From the NCBI RefSeq assembly GCF_017377875.1, contig NZ_CP070975.1, positions 372,001-436,000 on the forward strand: 64,000 nucleotides of DNA, given 5' to 3'. The translations under genes and the position numbers were made by a program. The notes under the pieces were generated by a model. It was not told the DNA's origin and did not search any database. It was given only the letters and a program-made list of their open reading frames with translations. Shown piece by piece: positions 42,460-50,206 of the stretch (the first letter of the stretch is position 1; each line of letters opens with the position of its first letter). Source of the stretch: Alcaligenes sp. SORT26 (lineage in GTDB: Bacteria; Pseudomonadota; Gammaproteobacteria; Burkholderiales; Burkholderiaceae_B).

Positions 42460-42492
42460 GTCTGCTGCATCCAGCAAAGGGATGCAGCAGAC
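42460..42492 (+). repeat. 13-bp perfect inverted repeat before the holin
   Basis: GTCTGCTGCATCC and GGATGCAGCAGAC pair perfectly around a 7-base loop. No T run follows on either strand, so it is not an ordinary terminator. It begins three bases after the terminator T run and ends 29 bases before the holin start; it may be an RNA stability or translation-control element. Confidence 0.6.
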
Positions 42493-42521
42493 AGGGCAAG
42501 TTTGATTAAGGAGAAGGGCCT

Positions 42522-42746
42522 GTGCTAAATAACGACGCCGCTCACCTACCCATAAGCACCGGCTCGGCCCTGCTTATTTATGGTTGGACGATGCAGGATT
42601 TTGTGCTGACGCTGTGGGCGGCTTATGTGGTGATTTTGATTGTGACCAAGCTGCCCGAGTTCATTCGGGCAGCGGCCCGGATTGTGGGGGGCGTGCAGCG
42701 GGCCTGGCGCCAGCTCAAGGAGTGGAAGCATGGATCTAAAAACTAA
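42522..42746 (+). CDS. holin (small, one clear membrane helix)
   Basis: A 74-residue protein (GTG start, ribosome site AAGGAG) with a membrane segment around DFVLTLWAAYVVILIVTKL and a basic C-terminal tail (R-A-W-R-Q-L-K-E-W-K-H-G-S-K-N). Its size, charge and place just before the endolysin fit a holin or pinholin; the N-terminal SALLIYGW could be a second short segment. Confidence 0.75.
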   Translation: MLNNDAAHLPISTGSALLIYGWTMQDFVLTLWAAYVVILIVTKLPEFIRAAARIVGGVQRAWRQLKEWKHGSKN

Positions 42747-43188
42747 GCTGGGTTCTGGGGTGGTCGCGGCAGCGATTGCGCTGGTGGCTGCCTGGGAAGG
42801 GCGCTCTTTGGTGGCCTATGTGGACCCGGTGGGGATTCCGACGATCTGCGAGGGCTATACGCAAGGGGTCAAGTTGGGTGATGTGGTGACCCCGGAGCGG
42901 TGTGATGCGCTGACTGAACAGGAGGTGCGCAGGGCGTTGGCGGTGGTGGATCGTTCCGTGACTTATCCCTTGCCGGATGAGGTACGGGTCGCTTTGAGCA
43001 GCTTTGTCTACAACGTGGGTGCCGGGGCTTATGCCAACTCGACCTTGTTGCGCAAGCTACGGGGTCGGGATATTGACGGTGCATGCCGGGAGCTGGATCG
43101 CTGGGTGTATGCCGGTGGCCGCAAGTTGCGCGGCCTGGAGCGCCGTCGGCAGGTCGAGAGGCAGTTATGTCTATCAAGTCTGCATTAG
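42730..43188 (+). CDS. SAR endolysin, GH24 lysozyme
   Basis: A 152-residue muramidase that cuts peptidoglycan. The catalytic E-x8-D-x5-T triad is exact: Glu in AAWEGRSLVAYVD, its Asp nine residues on, then Thr in PVGIPTICEGYT. The N-terminal G-S-GVVAAAIALVAAW is a weakly hydrophobic signal-anchor-release segment, which fits a pinholin-type release. ATG 42730 (AAGGAG upstream) overlaps the holin end by 17 bases. Confidence 0.94.
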   Translation: MDLKTKLGSGVVAAAIALVAAWEGRSLVAYVDPVGIPTICEGYTQGVKLGDVVTPERCDALTEQEVRRALAVVDRSVTYPLPDEVRVALSSFVYNVGAGAYANSTLLRKLRGRDIDGACRELDRWVYAGGRKLRGLERRRQVERQLCLSSLH

Positions 43189-43643
43189 CCGGGGCTGCTG
43201 TTTTAGCGGCCCTTTTTTTATGGGGGGCGCTATATGGTCAGGAGCAGTATCGCAAGGGATATGAGCTGGCCCAGGCCGAGACCAGGGCGGCGCAGTTACA
43301 GGCCGAGGTTCGTGCGCGCCTGATGGAGCAACGATTACAAAAGGAGGTGGAGGATGTTCGAGTCAATTATCAAGCGCAGTTGGATGTGGCGCAGCGTGCT
43401 GCTGTGGCTGCTCGCACCGATCTTGACGGCTTGCGCGGCAAGCTCGCCGCCGCCAATGATCGTGTCGCCTCTCAGGCTGCCCGAGCCGGATATGCGTTGG
43501 ATGAAAACGCCCGAATTGCCGCCGAACTGCGCAACGTGGTCGGCCTGTGCGCAGAGCGATATACAGAGTTGGCAGCAGCGGCTGATGGATATCGGGGCGC
43601 TTTAGGTAGTTTGCAGGGGTATGTGCTCGAGCTTCGGAAGTAG
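43167..43643 (+). CDS. i-spanin (Rz-like)
   Basis: A 158-residue inner-membrane spanin: a single N-terminal helix (AGAAVLAALFLWGALYG) followed by a long Ala/Glu/Arg coiled coil (RAAQLQAEVRARLMEQRLQK). It pairs with Rz1 to fuse inner and outer membranes during lysis. Overlaps the endolysin by 22 bases. Last gene of the phage-derived block. Confidence 0.88.
   Translation: MSIKSALAGAAVLAALFLWGALYGQEQYRKGYELAQAETRAAQLQAEVRARLMEQRLQKEVEDVRVNYQAQLDVAQRAAVAARTDLDGLRGKLAAANDRVASQAARAGYALDENARIAAELRNVVGLCAERYTELAAAADGYRGALGSLQGYVLELRK
43354..43605 (+). CDS. o-spanin lipoprotein (Rz1-like), embedded in Rz
   Basis: An 83-residue frame nested in the +1 register of Rz. It has a lipoprotein signal (WRSVLLWLLAPILTAC, lipobox LTAC), then a Pro-rich mature part (ASSPPPMIVSPLRLPEPD), exactly the Rz1 design. 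A very strong ribosome site (AGGAGGTGGAGG) precedes the ATG. With Rz it completes the spanin pair, so the lysis cassette has all four functions. Confidence 0.85.
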   Translation: MFESIIKRSWMWRSVLLWLLAPILTACAASSPPPMIVSPLRLPEPDMRWMKTPELPPNCATWSACAQSDIQSWQQRLMDIGAL

Positions 43644-43688
43644 GGCGCTGTACGTAGCGCTGCTTTACGGAGCGGGCACAGTGTCTGC

Positions 43689-44219
43689 TTAGCGCTCCAG
43701 GCCCTCAGCTTGATAAAACTGCTGCAGTTCGCGGGGGCTGCCGAGTCTGACTTTAGGCAAGGTGCTTGCTTCAAAAATCCTCAGGTACTTCTGCCGATTG
43801 GGTGGTGTGACGACGGCGATATGGCGGATCATTTGCCATTTCACGCTATCTTTCCCGCCCTCCAGGGCTCCACGGCGATCGCGTTCAAACAGCGTGCGTC
43901 GAAAGTAGCGTAGCAGGCTGGTCGCTGTGGACACGTCCAGCAGGATAAAACCCGTAGCGCGCTCCAGGCGTGCGGGCAGGTGGCGGGTGTAGTTGCCTTC
44001 CATCACCCATTGTTCCTGGGCAATAGCCGCTTGATGCAGCGCGACAAAGTCTGCCTCGGGGCGGGGAACCCAGTTGGTATGTGGTTGATGGTAGAGCTGA
44101 TCCAGGTGTACGGCGGGGATGGTCAGCTTGTGTTCGATCGCGTCAGCCAGGGTGGATTTCCCGCTATTGGACGGGCCAAGAATGCAGATGCGGGGGCCTA
44201 GATTCTCAAGAACGGGCAT
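43689..44219 (-). CDS. P-loop ATPase, topology-modulation/adenylate-kinase-like
   Basis: A 176-residue single-domain P-loop protein. Walker A is ICILGPSNSGKSTLADAI; HLDQLYHQPHTNW and EGNYTRHL are typical of the DNA topology modulation (FlaR)/AAA family, which is adenylate-kinase-like and probably phosphorylates a small substrate. Chromosomal gene flanking the right end of the tail locus. The 277 bases upstream (44220-44496) hold nothing I can identify. Confidence 0.85.
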   Translation of the reverse strand: MPVLENLGPRICILGPSNSGKSTLADAIEHKLTIPAVHLDQLYHQPHTNWVPRPEADFVALHQAAIAQEQWVMEGNYTRHLPARLERATGFILLDVSTATSLLRYFRRTLFERDRRGALEGGKDSVKWQMIRHIAVVTPPNRQKYLRIFEASTLPKVRLGSPRELQQFYQAEGLER

Positions 44220-44496
44220 GTTGTGGTGCTGGTGTGATGAAGGTTCAGGAGCCGCGAGGCTGTTGGGTTGTGGTGAGGTGAGTCTATCACCGCCTCACTG
44301 TTCTCAGTCAGGCTGGGATGAGCGGTGTTTAGCCGTGATAGTCGGATCTGCTCACTGTCGGCGCAGATGGCAAGTGAATTCTGCCCGCCGTGTCGCGCTT
44401 GGTAACAAGGCAAGCCCAAAACCGCTGTTCTGATAAGGACACTGATGATATCTGCTGTTATGGTTGAATTTCCAGCCATGAACAATGGGAGTCATT

Positions 44497-44862
44497 ATGT
44501 CCAGTTACGTCAAATTGCGCTCGGCCTTGGTGCTGGCTATTTCTTCGGCTGTCTTGTCGTTTCCTGCCTATGCTCAATACACGGGTCCTTCGGAGATCGG
44601 CCAGACGACGGTGGCGGAGATTTTGAAAAATCCTGTGGATGATCAGGATGTTCGGGTTCAAGGTCATCTGCTGCGTCAAACCGCCCATGACAAGTTTTTG
44701 TTTTCTGATGGTACCGGGGAGATCGTCGCTGAGATCAAGGCCAAGCATTTCGCGGGCCAGACTTTGGATGAAAAAAACAAGGTGGAGTTGATTGGCGAGG
44801 TGGACACCAGCTCCAAGCGAGCACCCGAGATCGAGGTGGATTTCCTGAAGATTGTGGACTGA
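44497..44862 (+). CDS. YgiW/YdeI-family BOF (OB-fold) stress protein
   Basis: A 121-residue periplasmic protein. The signal peptide ends at AYA-Q (residue about 27); the mature part, GPSEIGQTTVAEILKNPVDD, then VRVQGHLLRQTAHDKFLFSD, then GEIVAEIKAKHF and KVELIGEVD, is the bacterial OB-fold of the YgiW family linked to envelope and oxidative stress. ATG 44497 follows GGGAG. Confidence 0.92.
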   Translation: MSSYVKLRSALVLAISSAVLSFPAYAQYTGPSEIGQTTVAEILKNPVDDQDVRVQGHLLRQTAHDKFLFSDGTGEIVAEIKAKHFAGQTLDEKNKVELIGEVDTSSKRAPEIEVDFLKIVD

Positions 44863-44980
44863 TGCGGCTTGCTTGATGCTTTGTCTTTCGGCTGCCTGAT
44901 TATCCCCATATCCGCTGATTGAATGTGACGCTACACTGGCCGGGTTGCGGCATGGGCCGCTTTTTATCTCTGCGTCCAGA

Positions 44981-45325
44981 ATGGCTAAGATTCTCCCAAT
45001 CCTGATGTTGGTCGTCTCCAATGTGTTCATGACCATTGCCTGGTATGGACATTTGAAGTATCCCAATAGTCCTTTGCTCAAGGTGGTGCTGATCAGTTGG
45101 GGTATCGCCCTGGTGGAGTATTGCCTGGCGGTGCCTGCCAACCGTCTGGGGCACACCGTCTACAGCGCGGCTCAGTTAAAGACCATGCAGGAAGTAATTA
45201 CCTTGCTGGTGTTTGTGGTGTTCTCGGTGCTGTATCTGAAAGAGAGCTTTACGCTCAATCACCTGCTTGGCTTCACGTTGATTGGTGCAGGAGCATTTTT
45301 TATTTTTTATGGGCCGCTGAAGTAA
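44981..45325 (+). CDS. DUF486 (DMT superfamily) membrane protein
   Basis: A 114-residue four-helix membrane protein: ILMLVVSNVFMTIAWYGHLK at the N-terminus and LLGFTLIGAGAFFIFYGPLK at the end match DUF486, a half-size relative of drug/metabolite transporters that would dimerise. Substrate unknown. It starts at ATG 44981 without a strong ribosome site. Confidence 0.92.
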   Translation: MAKILPILMLVVSNVFMTIAWYGHLKYPNSPLLKVVLISWGIALVEYCLAVPANRLGHTVYSAAQLKTMQEVITLLVFVVFSVLYLKESFTLNHLLGFTLIGAGAFFIFYGPLK

Positions 45326-45462
45326 GGGTAAATTCCGCTGCCGTCCCTTTAGCTCAGGCTCTGTGGTTTACGGCAGGAAGAACAAAGCTCGGTGTGACGC
45401 AAATGCGATCCACCGGGCTATTTTTTTGTTCTGAGAGTATGTGCAGACACAAAAGCAGGCAC

Positions 45463-45489
45463 AAAAAAAAGCCTCGCATGTCGCAAGGC
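45463..45489 (-). terminator. intrinsic terminator of the candidate sRNA
   Basis: Minus strand: GCCTTGC-gacat-GCGAGGC with one A-C mismatch, then eight T residues. Confidence 0.85.
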
Positions 45490-45590
45490 CTGAAGCCGGA
45501 TAAATAGGGAGGTGAAAAATGTTATCCGGTATTTCCATACTACGGATGGGCAGGCCCGCTGACTAGGTTCAAAGCATAGCAGTGAGTAAC
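45463..45590 (-). ncRNA. candidate small RNA with anti-Shine-Dalgarno loop
   Basis: On the minus strand an 8-base-pair hairpin (CCGGATAA/TTATCCGG, 45496-45529) presents an 18-base loop containing CACCTCCC, the complement of a Shine-Dalgarno sequence. It is followed within a few bases by a second hairpin (GCCTTGC/GCGAGGC) and eight U residues, an intrinsic terminator. This two-hairpin layout with a C-rich loop resembles trans-acting sRNAs that block ribosome binding. The 5' end is a guess (a weak TATGCT box lies near 45576); it could also be the 3'-UTR end of the META-domain gene message. The rest of the gap 45326-45775 holds only the hairpin at 45688. Confidence 0.5.
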
Positions 45591-45687
45591 TATTTGTGGC
45601 TCTGGGCCTGCTGTTTCTTAGCTTGCTGGGCCAATCCGAGGCGGTTTTCTACCTGAATTTGGATAAAAAGCGGCCCTGAAAGAAACC

Positions 45688-45723
45688 ACCCCCAAGGCCG
45701 GATGTCACTCCAGTCTTGGGGGT
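45688..45723 (-). terminator. hairpin after the META-domain gene
   Basis: ACCCCCAAG and CTTGGGGGT pair perfectly (9 bp) around an 18-base loop, 52 bases past the stop codon of the minus-strand gene. The T run on the minus strand is interrupted, so termination may be partial. Confidence 0.5.
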
Positions 45724-45775
45724 ATTTGATCAAGCCGTCAGTGCAGATAAGGCTCCGACGGCGTTATGGTCTGGC

Positions 45776-46591
45776 TTACTTGCCGACTTGTTCAGACTCG
45801 ACCACCATGTCCAGCACGTCGGCCTTGGAAGACGCATCGGCAGGAACATTCTTCAGTTCGTAGCGGTCGATACGCAGCACGTTACGAACGCCCGGGGTGT
45901 GGGTGTAGCCTTCAATGTCGCCGTAGTAGTACATCCATTCGCCTGTGTGGGTTTTGATACCAGAATCGTTGTACTGGATCTCGCGCACTTTCAAGCATTG
46001 GTAATTAGGCATCATGGGGTGCGAGCAGGCCTCGCGCTGAGCAGCTACTTCCAGGAAGACGCGGGTAGGCTCGCTACCATAGCGGGTCGTGGCGGTAGGC
46101 TCGCCCTTCAGGCGCCATTTGCTGCCGTCTTTGAAGCTCAGGGTCAGGACAGGGGCTGGGTTGTCCGGGGCCGAGTCGGCCTTGGCCATGCTCCAATTGC
46201 TTGCCGTAGGCAGCAGTTTGCCTACTTCTTGCTCGTTACGCATCAGCTCGGGGTCGGAACACATTTTCATGGTGCTGACTGGCGAGGTGAAGGTTATTTT
46301 TGAACCGCTGATGGTGTAGCCACTGCCCAGGACATTACACAGATTGTCCACGGACATCATCTTGTCGGAAAAATTCAAGGTAACTTGTTCGCCACCTGCG
46401 CCAGGAATGGCGGGGGCTGGCTGGCCGTCTTTACCGGTCGTGGCAAACAAACGCCAGTGATAAGCCTGCAAAGAGGTTTCTTTGTCCATTTGGCGCTCGG
46501 AAGTAGCGGTGTTGCTGTTATTTGGAGCCGCGCAAGCGGCTAGACCCATTAAGGCCAGTGAACCAATCGTCAACTTGAGGGTGTTTTTCAT
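45776..46591 (-). CDS. META and DUF4377 domain lipoprotein
   Basis: A 271-residue lipoprotein (signal ending in lipobox LAAC). The N-terminal META/HslJ domain (YHWRLFATTGKDGQPAP, NLCNVLGSGYTISG, MKMCSDPELM) and the C-terminal DUF4377 domain (R-E-ACSHPMMPNYQCLKVREIQY, GEWMYYYGDIEGYTH) are a known pairing. META proteins relate to heat, drug or motility stress of the outer membrane. ATG 46591 follows AAGGAAA; a frame open to 46669 precedes the signal peptide and is not used. Confidence 0.92.
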   Translation of the reverse strand: MKNTLKLTIGSLALMGLAACAAPNNSNTATSERQMDKETSLQAYHWRLFATTGKDGQPAPAIPGAGGEQVTLNFSDKMMSVDNLCNVLGSGYTISGSKITFTSPVSTMKMCSDPELMRNEQEVGKLLPTASNWSMAKADSAPDNPAPVLTLSFKDGSKWRLKGEPTATTRYGSEPTRVFLEVAAQREACSHPMMPNYQCLKVREIQYNDSGIKTHTGEWMYYYGDIEGYTHTPGVRNVLRIDRYELKNVPADASSKADVLDMVVESEQVGK

Positions 46592-46695
46592 GGGTGGTTT
46601 CCTTGATGAGTCGTAGGGCTGCGTCGGGGGGACAGCCCTGGGTAAAACAAGATAATCCAGAGGGGACAATCGGGTCGATCGGCCCGGTACCGAAT

Positions 46696-47403
46696 TTAGT
46701 TCGTCGTTAAAGCCTGAACTTGATTATCCAGACTTTTGCGCAAGGAGTCTGGCAAGGATAGTAAACGTGCCAGCTCATCCAGGTAGGCTCGTTCCATATA
46801 GCTTTGCTCATCGATGGCGATCACGCTGGTCAAATAGATCTCAGCCGCCATCTCCGGGGTTTGAGCCAATTGGGCCACGGCCTGAGGGTCGACGGGCTTG
46901 AGCAGCTCTTGAGACAACCAGTGGCGAGCCTGTTCGGGGGCCGACATTTTATTGACCTCCGCCTCGATCAATTCGCGCTCGGCATCACCGATGTGGCCGT
47001 CTGCTTTGGCGGCGGAGACCAGCGCGGCCAGAATGACCATGGCATGGGTATCGGCCTGGCTGGTGGCGGCTAAAGGAAGGGGGGCGGGGGGGACGGCTTG
47101 CACCGGCGTAGGAGCCGATTGCTGGCCCGCATTTTGTTCCTGCCAGTTTTGGTAGACCTTGATGGCCAGGGCACCCAGGGCAGCCGCTCCACCATAGGCG
47201 GCCATGGAGCCCCCCATCTTGCGGAATTTCTTGTTGCCCAGCAGGACGCCCAGAACGCCGCCTACGACGGCACCGCCGCCAAAGCCGCCAGCCTGTTCAC
47301 TAATCTTTTTACCCAGGCCGGAGGAGTTCAATTGGCCCTGACCTTGTTTCAGTGCGCTTTGGCCGCTTTGCAGAATTTGTTGCAGCATTTGCTGAAGTGA
47401 CAT
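46696..47403 (-). CDS. DUF533 (YebE-like, TerB superfamily) protein
   Basis: A 235-residue protein. A Gln/Gly-rich N-terminus (GFGGGAVVGGVLGVLLGNKK, a membrane-associated Gly-rich segment) leads to a C-terminal TerB-like helical bundle (LVSAAKADGHIGDAERELI, YLTSVIAIDEQSYMERAYLD) of the DUF533 family. Often induced by envelope stress. Function not known. Confidence 0.9.
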   Translation of the reverse strand: MSLQQMLQQILQSGQSALKQGQGQLNSSGLGKKISEQAGGFGGGAVVGGVLGVLLGNKKFRKMGGSMAAYGGAAALGALAIKVYQNWQEQNAGQQSAPTPVQAVPPAPLPLAATSQADTHAMVILAALVSAAKADGHIGDAERELIEAEVNKMSAPEQARHWLSQELLKPVDPQAVAQLAQTPEMAAEIYLTSVIAIDEQSYMERAYLDELARLLSLPDSLRKSLDNQVQALTTN

Positions 47404-47613
47404 GGATTCGCTCTATCAAAGGTAAACAGTAGCTTCGTTATAAACTACTTTATTAGGCGTGCCCGCGTACAATTGTAAGCAGACCTGCCGGAGAAAATCG
47501 CCCAGCAAGGCGTGTAGGGCACGGGGAATTTGGTATCTTATGTCCAGATCAATCCATATAGGCGCGGCTGCGCTGATATCAAGGGGGGAAGGGCTTAAAT
47601 AGCTCTGCATATT

Positions 47614-48765
47614 ATGAAATTGACTCGAACTGCTTTCGCTTTGTCCGTTGTTCTGGCCGCCCTGGCCACACCGGCCCAATCACAGGTAAAGATTGGCGTT
47701 ATTGCCTCGGCCACCGGGCCCACCGCGGTAGTGGGTTTGCCGCAGCGCAATACGGTGCCGCTTTTGCCGACCAAGGTTGGGGATCTGACGGTGGAGTACA
47801 TCTCCCTGGATGACGCCAGCGATCCGAACCAGACCGTGACCTTGTTCAAGAAAATGATTTCCGAAGACAAGATCGACGCCTTGATCGGGCCTACCGGCTC
47901 GCCCAATGCAATGGGCTTGATTCAGTTTGCTGCTGACGCGGGTACGCCTGTGCTGGCCCCAGTGGGTGCGGCTTCGGTGGTTCTGCCCATGACGGAGCAA
48001 AAGAAGTGGGTCTTTAAAACCACGCAGAACGACGACATCATTGCTCAGGCGCTGGTCAAGCACATGGTGGCCAATGGGGTAAAAACCGCGGGCTTCCTGG
48101 GCTTTAATGATGCCTACGGCGAGAGCTGGTTAAGTGTGTTCAAAAACTTGGCTGACCAGAACAATATCAAGATTGTGGCCACAGAACGCTATGTGCGTTC
48201 GGACACCTCGGTAACCGGTCAAGCCTTGAAGATTTTTGCGGCTAAACCGGATGTGGTGTTGGTGGCGGGGACGGGTGCTGCGGCTGTGCTTCCCCAGGTG
48301 ACTCTGGTTAAGCAAGGTTACAAAGGGCAAATTTATCAAACGCACGGTGCTGCCTTACCGGCCTTCCTGAGTCTGGGGGGCGAGCAGGTGGAAGGCACGA
48401 TTTTGGCTGCCAGCCTGATGCTGGTTCTGCCGGAAATTGAAGATAGCAATCCATCCAAGCCGATTGCCCAGGACTACATTCAGCGTTACACCGAGCGCTA
48501 TGGTTCGGCACCAGCAACCTTCGGCGCCAACGTGTATGACGCAGGCCTGTTGCTGGAAAAGGCGATTCCTGAAGCCGCCGCCAAGGCCAAGCCAGGTACA
48601 CCCGAGTTCCGTTCCGCCTTGCGCGATGCTTTGGAGCAGACTCGTGATCTGGTGGCGACTCAAGGGGTGTACACCATGTCGCCCGAGGACCATAGCGGCT
48701 TTGATGAGCGTGGCCGCGAGCTGATTACGGTGCGTAATGGTCAGTGGCATTTGCTCAAACCGTAA
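47614..48765 (+). CDS. ABC transporter substrate-binding protein, branched-chain amino acid type
   Basis: A 383-residue periplasmic binding protein (Leu/Ile/Val-binding, type I fold). Signal peptide cleaved near ATPAQS-Q; the mature part starts VKIGVIASATGPTAVVGLPQ, and LIGPTGSPNAMGLIQFA and GFLGFNDAYGESWL are the hinge and ligand-site motifs. No permease or ATPase gene is next to it, so it is an orphan that probably feeds a transporter elsewhere. Ends in a strong terminator. Confidence 0.93.
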   Translation: MKLTRTAFALSVVLAALATPAQSQVKIGVIASATGPTAVVGLPQRNTVPLLPTKVGDLTVEYISLDDASDPNQTVTLFKKMISEDKIDALIGPTGSPNAMGLIQFAADAGTPVLAPVGAASVVLPMTEQKKWVFKTTQNDDIIAQALVKHMVANGVKTAGFLGFNDAYGESWLSVFKNLADQNNIKIVATERYVRSDTSVTGQALKIFAAKPDVVLVAGTGAAAVLPQVTLVKQGYKGQIYQTHGAALPAFLSLGGEQVEGTILAASLMLVLPEIEDSNPSKPIAQDYIQRYTERYGSAPATFGANVYDAGLLLEKAIPEAAAKAKPGTPEFRSALRDALEQTRDLVATQGVYTMSPEDHSGFDERGRELITVRNGQWHLLKP

Positions 48766-48785
48766 ATCGGATTTGATGCAGGCAT

Positions 48786-48813
48786 AAAAAACGCGGCTCA
48801 GGCCGCGTTTTTT
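48786..48813 (+). terminator. intrinsic terminator after the ABC binding protein
   Basis: ACGCGGC-tcag-GCCGCGT with A- and T-tracts on both sides, so it may work in both directions. Confidence 0.9.
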
Positions 48814-48855
48814 ATATCCCCCTGATAGGGCGTAAAGGACAGACCATCTTGTTGG

Positions 48856-49119
48856 TCAGGCCTGGCTGGGTAGGCTGAGCAAAATGTGAGGCTCTTCAAC
48901 TTCAAGCTCAGTTTTCAGGTACTTGGCACCAAAACGGCTGAGCGCCACGATCAACTTGGCAGGAATACCGTCCAGAAGAATGTAATAGTCTTCCTGACCT
49001 TGCTCTATGTGCTGGACCACATCGGGTTGTGAGCGCTGCCAGCCCGCGCCGCCCAAATGGGTGATTCGTTCGTAAGGGTCCCGACGCATATCTTTCGTGA
49101 CGTATGCAACCTCGATCAT
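48856..49119 (-). CDS. DUF3892-family protein
   Basis: An 87-residue protein: MIEVAYVTKD, then ERITHLGGAGWQRSQ, then VVQHIEQGQEDYYILLDG and KYLKTELEVEEPHILLSLP match the DUF3892 pattern. Small cytosolic protein, function unknown. ATG 49119 is preceded by GAGGTGG; a longer frame to 49182 has no support. Confidence 0.85.
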   Translation of the reverse strand: MIEVAYVTKDMRRDPYERITHLGGAGWQRSQPDVVQHIEQGQEDYYILLDGIPAKLIVALSRFGAKYLKTELEVEEPHILLSLPSQA

Positions 49120-49206
49120 TTGCCACCTCATGAAGTTCTTGTTGGGACCTTCATCATTGGGCATAAGACCGCTGGCAGCCATTAGGGATTTTACGAACCT
49201 TGAGGT

Positions 49207-49863
49207 TTAGACCTTCAAAGCCTTGATCAGATAAGGATCCAGGTCCGGTTGGCGCAGCAGCCAGTTCTTGTAATCCTGTGGCACATCCGCAATGGCCATG
49301 CCTTTGTGTTTGCCAAAATGCAAAATGGTGGGAATGCGGGCGTGCTCGGAGAGCTGCCACAGCTGCTCCCAACTGTGAATGTTCTGTGTCAGCCCCAGCA
49401 AGTGCTGCAGCAGTGACAGGCAGTTGTGCACATCAGCCAAGGCACTGTGCGCATTGCGCAGGCGCTCGCGGGCATGGGGGCGGTCAATGTGATAAATCAG
49501 GGCGGATTGGCTATAGCTGTCCAGCCCTGGCATTAGGTGACGGGCCAGCGCCAATGTACAAATGCGTTTGATGGCCGGGTAGCCCGCTACGCCCCAGTCA
49601 TAGTCCACATTGTGGCCAATGATGTATTCGGTATCAGCGGGTAGCTTGAATTCAGTGTGCGAAGGGCAGTCTTGCAGTTCTTCGTCGTAGATATGATGAG
49701 TCGCCAAGGCACCCAAGGTATTGGGTTCGTCGGGGCGGTAGCGTTGCTCAAACTCTTCATTGATCATCAAGAAGGCAGGGTCGCTCAAACGCAGCCAAGC
49801 TGCCTCGATAATTTGAGGTTTGGCAGAGCCAGTGGTTTCAGTATCAAACAGCAGGGCAGACAT
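49207..49863 (-). CDS. ExoX-like 3'-5' exonuclease
   Basis: A DEDD-family exonuclease of 218 residues. Exo I is LLFDTETTGSAKPQIIEAAW (Asp and Glu metal ligands), Exo II is IIGHNVDYDWGVAG, and Exo III is RNAHSALADVHNCLSLL (His and Asp). The C-terminal extension (FGKHKGMAIADVPQDYKNWL) is the short DUF3820-like module seen in exodeoxyribonuclease X relatives. Starting at ATG 49863 begins directly at the fold; ATG 49893 is also possible. Confidence 0.9.
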   Translation of the reverse strand: MSALLFDTETTGSAKPQIIEAAWLRLSDPAFLMINEEFEQRYRPDEPNTLGALATHHIYDEELQDCPSHTEFKLPADTEYIIGHNVDYDWGVAGYPAIKRICTLALARHLMPGLDSYSQSALIYHIDRPHARERLRNAHSALADVHNCLSLLQHLLGLTQNIHSWEQLWQLSEHARIPTILHFGKHKGMAIADVPQDYKNWLLRQPDLDPYLIKALKV

Positions 49864-49917
49864 ACGAGAATCGCTAACAGACAAAGTCGTCATGGTAGTG
49901 CATGTGCCCCGCTTTGC

Positions 49918-50142
49918 CTATACAGGCTTCAGGCGGAAGCCCTCGGGGACGCCCCAGCGGTTGGTGCGCAGCAGCCAATGCGTCTCGCAGCTTAGGCAAC
50001 GGTACTGGGTTTCGTGAGCTCCGTCTGGGGAGGGAGGGTGCTGACCGAGCAAACGCAAATCGGCATGCGCTTGGCTGGTACTTAATCCTTGTGGCAAGTT
50101 CAAACACGCTTGGCACAAGGGCGAGCCGTAAATTGACGCCAT
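49918..50142 (-). CDS. small zinc-ribbon-like protein
   Basis: A 74-residue protein with two CxxC pairs (PLCQACLNLP and YRCLSCETHW) spaced as in a zinc ribbon. MASIYGS is the likely start. Role unknown. Separated from the exonuclease gene by 54 bases. Confidence 0.7.
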   Translation of the reverse strand: MASIYGSPLCQACLNLPQGLSTSQAHADLRLLGQHPPSPDGAHETQYRCLSCETHWLLRTNRWGVPEGFRLKPV

Positions 50143-50206
50143 ATTCCCGCTCCCTGATGTTTTGTTTCGTATTGAAACATCAGTATCGGTTTGCTTACGG
50201 ATAGCG

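Larger units (their letters stand above)
20741..43643 (+). mobile_element. headless lambda-type tail locus (candidate F-type tailocin)
   Basis: A 22.9 kb phage-derived block. It contains a cleavable repressor, Cro-like and O/P-like genes, a Q-like protein, a full siphophage tail module (tail terminator to J), three fibres with accessory genes, and holin/endolysin/Rz/Rz1. I see no integrase, terminase, portal, protease, scaffold or capsid gene on either strand, and the tail module begins directly after the regulatory genes. All tail frames are open with no sign of decay. This gene content matches the F-type pyocin plan. The retained O/P-like genes are a difference from classic pyocins and may mean recent origin. 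Confidence 0.75.

Noticed and set aside
20706-43688. Attachment-site direct repeats flanking the tail locus
   Set aside because: Only imperfect GCGCTGC/TTTACG similarity between the two edges, not enough to call att sites; no integrase is present.
45519-45566. 15-codon plus-strand frame with a perfect Shine-Dalgarno
   Set aside because: The ribosome site and ATG are exactly the complement of an sRNA-like loop, and a terminator on the minus strand fits an RNA on that strand better. Kept only as the alternative view.
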